Shown here: positions 13,890-20,431 of the stretch, piece after piece
Numbering within the stretch: position 1 is the first letter of the stretch
Layout of the letters: each line of letters starts with the position of its first letter
Virus record (IMG/VR): IMGVR_UViG_3300045135_000492
Span: 1-26,868 of that record
Source: a virus
Length of the DNA: 26,868 nt
Direction: 5' to 3' (one strand)
The notes under the pieces: model-generated
Databases searched by the model: none
Told to the model about the DNA's origin: nothing
Seen by the model: the letters and a program-made list of their open reading frames with translations, nothing else
Program-made: the position numbers and the translations under genes

Positions 13890-14283
13890 TCAAGAAAAAA
13901 TAGAAGCAATTAACCTAATTAATGAAAATAGGGAGAATGGAAAGTACTTATCGTATTCAGAAACCACAAGTATACCTAAAGACAGAAGACTTGATTTAAA
14001 CAAGGGAGATATAATTTACTTTAAAGGAGAAAAGAAGCCTTATAAGATTAGAACACAAAATAATAAATATGTTATATGTACTCAAAATAATTTTGGAGAT
14101 ATTTACTATACAATAATTGATTGGGAAAACGGAATTAAAAGAGCAGCAGATAAATGGCATAATATAGATTTTGATACAGATGAAGGTATTGAAGAAGGGT
14201 TGAAAAACCTTACTAATGGGAAAGAGGATTTTAGTCAGATAAATTGGGATTATTTACGAATTGATAAAATAAAACAAAAGTAA
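13882..14283 (+). CDS. Conserved Bacteroidota phage protein, unknown (133 residues)
   Basis: KGDIIYFKGEKKPYKIRTQNNKYVICTQ is the clearest part: a beta-strand block that resembles hypothetical proteins in many Bacteroidota phages (GDIIYF..EKKPY.IR....Y.ICT). A YYTIIDWENGIKR strand follows. It may be a small SH3- or OB-like fold. The role is unknown. Its leader is the second copy of a repeat. Confidence 0.6.
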   Translation: MENQEKIEAINLINENRENGKYLSYSETTSIPKDRRLDLNKGDIIYFKGEKKPYKIRTQNNKYVICTQNNFGDIYYTIIDWENGIKRAADKWHNIDFDTDEGIEEGLKNLTNGKEDFSQINWDYLRIDKIKQK

Positions 14284-14284
14284 G

Positions 14285-14503
14285 ATGAAACTATATAAAT
14301 GCGAATGTGGTAACACAAGAGAGTTAAGCAAATCAACTATTGTTTATCGTAATAAGAAATGGGTAACAAAAGAAGCGAAATGCGAATGTGGTTTGTATAT
14401 GGAATGTGAGCCTGAAGAAGGTATGCCAACGCTTAAAAGAACTGAAGCGTCTTTATCAAAGGGTAAAGAATGGGATAGACTAAAGAAACACTTATCAGAG
14501 TAA
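14285..14503 (+). CDS. Small zinc-ribbon protein
   Basis: The 72-residue product has two CxC pairs, C6/C8 in KCECGNTRE and C33/C35 in KCECGLYME, plus C41, consistent with one zinc ribbon. The C-terminal third is basic and helical. It overlaps the NinB-like gene by one base, so it may be a nucleic-acid-binding helper of the recombination group. Confidence 0.65.
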   Translation: MKLYKCECGNTRELSKSTIVYRNKKWVTKEAKCECGLYMECEPEEGMPTLKRTEASLSKGKEWDRLKKHLSE

Positions 14504-14886
14504 TGAAGTTTGTAATTAAAGACGACAGGGATAAAAGAAGTCTTATAAACTACTTAAAAGAATTAGGTAATGACTATGTAGTAGAAGTAAAGAAGAAAAG
14601 AGATAATAGGTCTATTATGCAAAACAACTACTATTGGAAATGTATCGTACAAGTACTAGCAGAAGAAATAGGATACTATAATGATGAAATGCACGATATA
14701 CTTAAAGTAAAGTTTGCTAGTGAATGGAATACATTTACAAGAGGCGAAAAGATAGTAGGACTACAAACTATTAATAGCACTGCTAGAATGAATACACAAG
14801 CATTTGAAATATATTGTGAACAAATTAGAATATGGGCTTTAACTGAATTAGATATAAAGTTAATGCTTCCAAACGAATATGAATAA
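14503..14886 (+). CDS. NinB-like recombination protein (Orf family)
   Basis: The 127-residue product contains RSIMQNNYYWKCIVQVLAEE (36-55), IGYYNDEMHDILKVKF (56-71) and STARMNTQAFEIYCEQIRIW (92-111). This matches the NinB/Orf family, which binds single-stranded DNA and assists RecA loading in lambda. It is directly followed by methyltransferase 2. Together with the NinG-like gene at 11218 it suggests recombination-dependent replication or repair. Confidence 0.8.
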   Translation: MKFVIKDDRDKRSLINYLKELGNDYVVEVKKKRDNRSIMQNNYYWKCIVQVLAEEIGYYNDEMHDILKVKFASEWNTFTRGEKIVGLQTINSTARMNTQAFEIYCEQIRIWALTELDIKLMLPNEYE

Positions 14887-15531
14887 ATGAAAATAACAAA
14901 CGAAGATAATATGGAGCTAATGGCAAGGTATGAAGATAACTACTTTGACCTTGCTATTGTAGACCCACCTTATGGGATTGATGCTGAAAAAAGCCAAAAG
15001 ACATATAATAAAAATAATACTATTAGTAATGGTGGTAAATGGAAAGATTACGAAAATAAAAATTGGGATTTAGAAATACCTAACAAAGATTATTTTTATG
15101 AGTTGAAACGCATAAGTAAAAATCAAATTGTTTGGGGTGGCAATTATTTTGTTGAACATTTGAACAACACTAAATGCTTTTTGGTTTGGGATAAAATACA
15201 AAGGACATATTTATCTGATGGTGAAATAGCTTGGACTTCTTTTGATAAGCCGATGAAAGTATTTAGATATAGTAAAATAGATGCTTATGTAAATGATTGT
15301 GATATTAAAATACACCCAACACAAAAACCAGTAAAACTTTATGAATGGTTGCTTATGAATTATGCAAAAGAAGGAGATAAGATATTAGATACACATCTTG
15401 GAAGTGGCTCAATAGCTATTGCTTGTCATAACTTAGGATTTGAGCTTACAGCTTGTGAACTTGACAAAGATTATTTTGATGCAGCAATGAAAAGAATAGC
15501 AATACATAAGCAACAATTAACTATGTTTTAA
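14887..15531 (+). CDS. DNA adenine N6-methyltransferase, paralogue 2
   Basis: This 214-residue enzyme has DPPYG (26-30), a central variable region with QIVWGGNYF, HPTQKPVKLYEW and DTHLGSGS, in the same beta-class order as the first paralogue. Stretches of 48 bases (14935-14982) and 33 bases (15309-15341) are identical to 10649-10696 and 10996-11028, yet the part between differs strongly, so the recognition regions are probably different and the two enzymes may modify different motifs. It is the last early gene, and its stop overlaps the upstream element of late promoter copy B. Confidence 0.9.
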   Translation: MKITNEDNMELMARYEDNYFDLAIVDPPYGIDAEKSQKTYNKNNTISNGGKWKDYENKNWDLEIPNKDYFYELKRISKNQIVWGGNYFVEHLNNTKCFLVWDKIQRTYLSDGEIAWTSFDKPMKVFRYSKIDAYVNDCDIKIHPTQKPVKLYEWLLMNYAKEGDKILDTHLGSGSIAIACHNLGFELTACELDKDYFDAAMKRIAIHKQQLTMF

Positions 15532-15561
15532 ATAAATAAGAATGTTTTCTATTATATAGTA
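15530..15561 (+). promoter_or_regulatory. Putative phage late promoter, copy B
   Basis: AAATA at 15530-15534 and TCTATTATATAGTAT at 15548-15562 have the same spacing as the other three copies. The predicted start near 15561 gives a 24-base leader to the small terminase ATG. No terminator is visible between the early block and this site, so early transcripts could also run into the terminase genes. Confidence 0.6.
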
Positions 15562-15584
15562 TTGATTAATTAATTATTTTTCAA

Positions 15585-15854
15585 ATGGATAGACGAATAT
15601 ACAACGGCGGGAAAAGAGAGGGTGCAGGACGTAAGTCTAAAGGTGATGAACAAAAGTTAATTGAAAACTTAACACCTATGCACGAAAAGGCGTTAGAAGT
15701 GTTAGAAGAAGCAATAAACAATAAAAAGCAATGGGCGGTAAAAATGTTCTTTGAATACTTTTATGGTAAACCACAACAAAGAGTAGATGTAACTACTAAT
15801 GACGAGAGTATTAATATGCCCGTAATATCATTTGTAGAAACTGAAACTGAATAA
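15585..15854 (+). CDS. terS: Small terminase subunit (TerS-like)
   Basis: The 89-residue product has NGGKREGAGRKSKGDEQKL (7-25), a basic N-terminal pattern found in TerS-like proteins of Bacteroidota phages, then a helical segment AVKMFFEYFYGKPQQRVD and an acidic tail. It would recognise the packaging site and regulate the large subunit. It is much shorter than most TerS proteins. It lies directly upstream of the large subunit, whose frame begins inside its last codons. Confidence 0.7.
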   Translation: MDRRIYNGGKREGAGRKSKGDEQKLIENLTPMHEKALEVLEEAINNKKQWAVKMFFEYFYGKPQQRVDVTTNDESINMPVISFVETETE

Positions 15855-17043
15855 TAAATACAACCAACTATTTACATCTAAATGTAGATACTATGTAATT
15901 ACAGGGGGGCGTGGTTCAGGTAAGTCTTTTGCGGTATCTGTATTTCTTACACTACTTACAATGTCTGCTAATATACGTATACTTTTTACGAGGTATACAA
16001 TGGTGTCTGCACACTTGTCTATTATACCTGAATTTTTAGAAAAGATAGCACTACTTAATTTAAGTAATATATTTTCAGTAAACAAATCAGATGTAGTTAA
16101 TACTGCTAATAGTTCTGATATTCTATTTAGAGGTATTAAGACTTCTTCAGGAAACCAAACAGCAAGTCTAAAGTCTTTACAAGGAGTAAGTACGTGGGTA
16201 CTTGATGAAGCAGAAGAACTTGTAGATGAAGATACATTTGACACTATTGATTTATCTATAAGAGAAAAGAACGTACAGAATAGAGTTATACTTATCTTAA
16301 ATCCTGTGACAAAAGAACATTGGATATATAAGAGGTTCTTTGAAAATAGAGGTGTACAAGAAGGGTTTAATGGTGTTAAAGGTGATGTATGTTATATACA
16401 TACTTCTTATTTAGATAACCTTAGTAATTTAAGTGATAGTTTCGTAAGTCAAGTACAAAGGATAAAAGAAACCAATATAGAAAAGTACAATCATAAAATA
16501 CTAGGGGGGTGGTTAGCAAAAGCAGAAGGTGTAGTATTTAAGAATTGGAAACTAGGCGAATTTAATCCTGATAATCTACAAACATCTTGTGGAATGGACT
16601 TTGGGTATAGTGTAGATCCTGATACGCTTACAGAAGTTGCTATTGATAAAAAGAAACGTAAGATATACGTAAAAGAACATATATACAAGAATGGTTTAAA
16701 AACTAAAGAACTAGCAAACCTAATACTAAATAAAGTAGGTAAGAAGTTAATTATAGCAGATAGTTCAGAACCTAGACTTATAGACGACTTAAATTTTTTA
16801 GGTTGTAAAGTAGAAGCTGTGAAAAAGGGAACTATTGAAAGCGGTATATCACGTATGTTAGACTTTGAATTAATAGTAGAACCTAATTCAACTAATATAG
16901 TAAAGGAGTTAAACAACTATGTATATGCAGACAAAGGTTCTAAGTTATATGTAGATAATTACAACCACGCTATTGATGGTATTAGATATAATGTTATTTA
17001 CCACCTAGACAATCCACACGCTAAGCAGTACTTTATATATTAA
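15841..17043 (+). CDS. terL: Large terminase subunit (TerL), no ATG start
   Basis: This is the packaging motor. From a CTG start at 15841 it has 400 residues: Walker A GGRGSGKS (22-29), Walker B WVLDEAEE, then a C-terminal RNase H-like nuclease with CGMDFGYSVDP, a central IIADSSEPRLIDDL and a late NHAIDGIRY. It resembles the PBSX/Terminase_3 group. The first ATG in frame (15961) lies downstream of Walker A and would give an inactive ATPase. Between the upstream stop (TAG 15835-15837) and 15961 no GTG or TTG occurs, only CTG at 15841 and 15847, so a CTG start, or a +1 shift from the small subunit, or a sequence error is required. Confidence 0.85.
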   Translation: MKLNNKYNQLFTSKCRYYVITGGRGSGKSFAVSVFLTLLTMSANIRILFTRYTMVSAHLSIIPEFLEKIALLNLSNIFSVNKSDVVNTANSSDILFRGIKTSSGNQTASLKSLQGVSTWVLDEAEELVDEDTFDTIDLSIREKNVQNRVILILNPVTKEHWIYKRFFENRGVQEGFNGVKGDVCYIHTSYLDNLSNLSDSFVSQVQRIKETNIEKYNHKILGGWLAKAEGVVFKNWKLGEFNPDNLQTSCGMDFGYSVDPDTLTEVAIDKKKRKIYVKEHIYKNGLKTKELANLILNKVGKKLIIADSSEPRLIDDLNFLGCKVEAVKKGTIESGISRMLDFELIVEPNSTNIVKELNNYVYADKGSKLYVDNYNHAIDGIRYNVIYHLDNPHAKQYFIY

Positions 17044-17044
17044 A

Positions 17045-17072
17045 GTAGCCGCCCTATTAAAGAAGCGACTAC
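17045..17072 (+). other. Stem-loop after the terminase genes
   Basis: GTAG-c-CGC (17045-17052) pairs with GCG-a-CTAC (17065-17072) with one mismatch around a 12-base loop. No T-tract follows. It marks the end of the terminase block, ahead of late promoter copy C, and may terminate weakly or stabilise the 3' end. Confidence 0.5.
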
Positions 17073-17121
17073 CTTAAACAAAATAAAGAATTAAGAAAAT
17101 ATGGTCAAATATAATATTTTA

Positions 17122-17153
17122 AACTAATAACTAAATAATTCTATTATATATTA
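17122..17153 (+). promoter_or_regulatory. Putative phage late promoter, copy C (leaderless)
   Basis: AACTA at 17122-17126 and TCTATTATATATTAT at 17140-17154 match the other copies in spacing; only this upstream element deviates from AAATA. The distance from TATTATAT to the ATG is 11 bases, exactly as in copy A, so a leaderless tail-gene mRNA is predicted. Confidence 0.6.
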
Positions 17154-17934
17154 TGCAAATAGATATTAACAACAAAGGAGATAAGCAAAGTTACGAAATA
17201 ATGTCTTGGAAGGACGTAACACTTGAAAAGTGGGTAAGGTTAATAGAGGCGGAAAAAGAAGAAGAAGTAGATAAGGTTTTAGAAAAGGTAAATGTAATGT
17301 CTACCATTCCTAAAGAGTTAGTAGAACAATTATCTATTCAAGATGTAGCAAAGATACTTGAGTTGATAAACGATTTGCAGAAGACAGGAACAAGGGAGTT
17401 TAAAAGAGTAATAAAAGTAGATGGTGTAGAATATGGTTTTATTCCTGACTTAGAAGAAATTACGTTAGGCGAATATGCAGATATACAACACTATATTAAA
17501 GTAGGTATTGATAATAGTATGCATAAGATAATGGCGGTACTATATAGACCTATTGTAGAAAAGAATAAAAACGCTTATAGTATTGAAGCGTATAATAGCG
17601 AAACAATGCGAATACGTGCAGATAAGTTTTTAGAAATGAAAGCAATAGACGTACAAGCAGCGTTGGTTTTTTTTTACAATTTAGCGAACAAACTAATGAC
17701 CATTTTGCCATTGTACTTGGAGGAGGTAATGAAGAAACTACAGGCGCAGACGAAAAGTTTGCTGACAAATGGGGGTGGTTCGGTGTAATGTATAGGTTAA
17801 CAAATGGAGAAATTATAAATTTAGATAAAATAACAAAATTGAGATTGTACGAAGTGCTTACTTGGTTATCTTACGAAATAGATTTAAAAGAATTACATAA
17901 TGGTAGTAGACAAGACTTACAACAACGTAATTGA
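17153..17934 (+). CDS. Tail assembly chaperone, with -1 frameshift product
   Basis: The unshifted frame ends at TAA 17786-17788 (211 residues). The first 174 residues resemble tail chaperones of Bacteroidota phages: W-rich start, a central FIPDLEEITLGEYADIQHYI and KIMAVLYRPIV. At a run of nine T (17667-17675) the codon use switches: after it the 0 frame uses G or C in third position in 22 of 37 codons, while the -1 frame does so in 11 of 38, like the rest of the genome. The -1 frame contains ADKWGWFGVMYRLTNG and continues to TGA 17932-17934, giving a 260-residue fusion. Lambda-type tail chaperones (gpG/gpGT) work this way. Confidence 0.8.
17667..17675 (+). promoter_or_regulatory. T9 slippery site in the tail chaperone
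   Basis: Nine T residues are read as G-TT TTT TTT T-AC in the 0 frame. T TTT TTT is a perfect heptamer for -1 slippage, and the run is also long enough for polymerase slippage. Slipping opens the -1 frame to 17934. Confidence 0.7.
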
Positions 17935-18394
17935 TACGATTAAACAATTAGGTGCTAATCATCATCAAATCACAACAGTTACTTCAGGTGATATATGGGA
18001 GATAGATTTAGAAAAGAATACTAAATACCCTTTAATGCATATTAATACTGTATCAGTATCCGCAGGTAAATCGCAATTAACATTTAACTTCCAAGTGTTT
18101 ATAATGGATGCAGTAGAACCTGATGAAAGCAATGAACAAGAAGTGTTAAGTGATACTTTAAGTATTTGTTTAGATATTGTATCTATATTCAAGTCAGGAG
18201 AAAGTTTATACTTTTACAATTCAACACACGGACAAGAACCTGACTACTTTGTAGACGACAATTTTGATTTAGAACCATTTACAGAAAGGTTTGATAATTC
18301 ATTAACAGGGTGGGTGTTTAACCTACCTATAACGGTAGAGTTTAGATATAATAGTTGTAATGTACCTACACTAACAACAGCAATAGGTAAGTAA
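17900..18394 (+). CDS. Probable tail terminator / tail completion protein
   Basis: The product has 164 residues. The conserved-looking pattern is HHQITTVTSGDIWEID, YPLMHIN, then DTLSICLDIVSIF and a C-terminal EFRYNSCNVP. It occurs next to tail chaperone and gp10-like genes in flavobacterial phages, where a tail terminator is expected. It overlaps the frameshifted chaperone tail by 35 bases. The function is inferred from position and size. Confidence 0.55.
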   Translation: MVVDKTYNNVIDTIKQLGANHHQITTVTSGDIWEIDLEKNTKYPLMHINTVSVSAGKSQLTFNFQVFIMDAVEPDESNEQEVLSDTLSICLDIVSIFKSGESLYFYNSTHGQEPDYFVDDNFDLEPFTERFDNSLTGWVFNLPITVEFRYNSCNVPTLTTAIGK

Positions 18395-18462
18395 TGCTTA
18401 AATTTAAAATAGGAAATATAACTATACAATTATTACCACCTAAAATAACTTGGAAACTATGA
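18394..18462 (+). CDS. 22-residue microprotein in the tail block
   Basis: ATG 18394 shares a base with the previous stop (TAATG), and its TGA overlaps the next ATG (ATGA). The product, MLKFKIGNITIQLLPPKITW plus two residues, fits the start of a longer tail-associated protein (KFKIG...QLLPP) I associate with Bacteroidota phages, so it may be a shortened relative. It may also act only as a translation coupler. Confidence 0.45.
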   Translation: MLKFKIGNITIQLLPPKITWKL

Positions 18463-18971
18463 AGAACTTAGAAAGGTATTTAAATAGTTTCGGTAAGTCT
18501 GTTGTAAAGCAGTCTAAGGCACGTTTACAATCTTCAGATAAGGTTGTTTCAGGCTCTTTGTTAAATTCTATAAGGTACGAGGTAAAGCAAGATAAAGATA
18601 ATTTTGTAGTTCGTTTCTTTATGGCTGAACACGGGAAATTTATAGATAAAGGAGTTTCAGGGAAAAAGCAAAGGCAATACTATAAAGATATACAGGGCAA
18701 AAGAAGACAAAGCCCTTTTAAATATAAATCAAAACGACCACCTGCTAGTATGTTAGATAAGTGGATAGTAAGGCGTGGCATAGCACCTAGAGACGCTAAA
18801 GGTCGTTTTATGAGTAGAAAAAGTTTACAGTACCTTATAGCAAATAAGATATTCTTTAAAGGTACAAAAGGTATAAGTTTCTTTACAACGCCTGTAAGGT
18901 TAGCAATGAAGGACTTACCAAAAGACATATTAGTAGCAATAAGAAAAGATATAATAAATTCAATTAAGTAA
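18459..18971 (+). CDS. HK97 gp10-like head-tail joining / minor tail protein
   Basis: I start at ATG 18459 (ATGA overlap), not the upstream TTG at 18450, giving 170 residues. SGSLLNSIRYEV, FMAEHGKFIDKGVSGK and KRPPASMLDKWIVRRG match the gp10-like family: a basic, helical-to-beta protein with a conserved EHGKFIDKG turn and a WIVRRG segment. It helps complete the neck or tail. Position between the terminator-like gene and tail genes agrees. Confidence 0.7.
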   Translation: MKNLERYLNSFGKSVVKQSKARLQSSDKVVSGSLLNSIRYEVKQDKDNFVVRFFMAEHGKFIDKGVSGKKQRQYYKDIQGKRRQSPFKYKSKRPPASMLDKWIVRRGIAPRDAKGRFMSRKSLQYLIANKIFFKGTKGISFFTTPVRLAMKDLPKDILVAIRKDIINSIK

Positions 18972-20431
18972 TGGCGTTATCAATAACACAACAACCGAAA
19001 TACAAAACACTACCTGCAGCACAACCTGTAATATTTACAGCGTCAGACCTAAGTTATGTAGCAGCAAATTATAAAATTAAGTATGTAGCAGAAGTATATA
19101 TATCTACTACATCAACAGGAATTATAGCAACTGCTAATAAGGTAGCAACACTTAAAACAAGTCCTAATGGTTCAGGAGTAGGTATATTTGATTTAAGGTC
19201 TATTATTGAAAGTTATGTTAGTCCTGATTATACAGGTGCTTATGTAAATCCTGCAACACAATCTAATTACTCAAAATATAAAACTACAGGGTGGTCTGAA
19301 TTAACGCCACACCCTATACATTTAATAGATAAGTATTGTTGTAATAGTACTTCTGCAAGATACTTTGCAGTTAGGTTTAAAATAGAAGGGGCTACATCAC
19401 AAACAGGAAGCGTTACGGATAGTGGGCAAACTTCAGATAGTGATACCAATTTAGTATACAACGGATATATTAAAAATGAAGATGAATTATATTTAGATAG
19501 TACTAATGGTGAATTTGGGTACAACTTAGAAACTTCATCTACACACGTTATAATGAATGATGGTACTAACGGTAGTTTCTTAACTAATGCACCTAAACGG
19601 CTTAAAGCAAGACTTACAGACTATGGTACTATGGCGTTCTTTAACCATTTAACAGGGGCTAATAACGACTTTGAAATAGGTGGCGGTGGTGCTACTACTA
19701 AAAAAGTAGATAAAATCACTATTGAATTGTATGATAGTTCAGGTAGTCAGTTAGGCACAGATATAGATGTTACTTGTCAGGCGTCAAACGGGGGGTCTGC
19801 AGGTACAGATGGTAAATCGTACTACAAACTTCAGTATTTTGGTTGTTACCCTGCTAACTTAGATAATTGGAATACTACTTGGGATACACATAAAGCAAAT
19901 GTAAGTTATTATACTATACAGGCGTATAATGACGCTTCACAGAAAATAGCAAAAGAATATAGGATAGATATAATTGAAGACTGCAAATTTGATGGTATTC
20001 GTTTGGCTTGGGTTAATAAGTATGGGGTTTGGGACTATTACACTTTTAATATGAAATCTTCAAGAAGCTTAACTACTAAAAGAACACCATATACGCAAAT
20101 AGACGGAACTTGGAATGATACTATTTACAGAATACACGGCTATCAAGGTGGTAAAAAGAACTTTAGAGTAAATACAAAAGAAAAGATAAAAGTTAATACA
20201 GATTATATTTCAGAAGCAGAAGCAGTTTGGTTTGAAGAACTTATAGCAAGTCCTGAAGTATATATATTAAATGGATTTACTTCTAGTGATACAAATATGA
20301 TACGTAAATTTGTAGAACCTGTTACACTTACAACAACAAGTTACACACGTAAGACTAAAGCAAACGATAAGTTAATTCAATACACATTTGAAGTAGAACG
20401 TACTAAGAATAATAATATACAATCAATATAA
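18971..20431 (+). CDS. Tail protein, probably distal tail or tip
   Basis: The 486-residue product is beta-rich throughout, with no membrane segment. The C-terminal part contains GIRLAWVNKYGVWDYYTFNM and a later AEAVWFEELIASPEVYIL, resembling a tail protein class seen in Bacteroidota siphoviruses. A low-complexity Ser/Thr/Asp stretch near 140-165 could be a flexible insertion. It is translated with its neighbours by ATG overlap (TAATG at both ends). Confidence 0.6.
   Translation: MALSITQQPKYKTLPAAQPVIFTASDLSYVAANYKIKYVAEVYISTTSTGIIATANKVATLKTSPNGSGVGIFDLRSIIESYVSPDYTGAYVNPATQSNYSKYKTTGWSELTPHPIHLIDKYCCNSTSARYFAVRFKIEGATSQTGSVTDSGQTSDSDTNLVYNGYIKNEDELYLDSTNGEFGYNLETSSTHVIMNDGTNGSFLTNAPKRLKARLTDYGTMAFFNHLTGANNDFEIGGGGATTKKVDKITIELYDSSGSQLGTDIDVTCQASNGGSAGTDGKSYYKLQYFGCYPANLDNWNTTWDTHKANVSYYTIQAYNDASQKIAKEYRIDIIEDCKFDGIRLAWVNKYGVWDYYTFNMKSSRSLTTKRTPYTQIDGTWNDTIYRIHGYQGGKKNFRVNTKEKIKVNTDYISEAEAVWFEELIASPEVYILNGFTSSDTNMIRKFVEPVTLTTTSYTRKTKANDKLIQYTFEVERTKNNNIQSI

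Noticed and set aside
17719-17726. GGAGGAGG as a Shine-Dalgarno site inside the tail chaperone
   Set aside because: Genes in this genome do not use such sites, and the nearby ATG does not open a separate long frame; it is coincidental to the GGA GGA GGT codons in the -1 frame.
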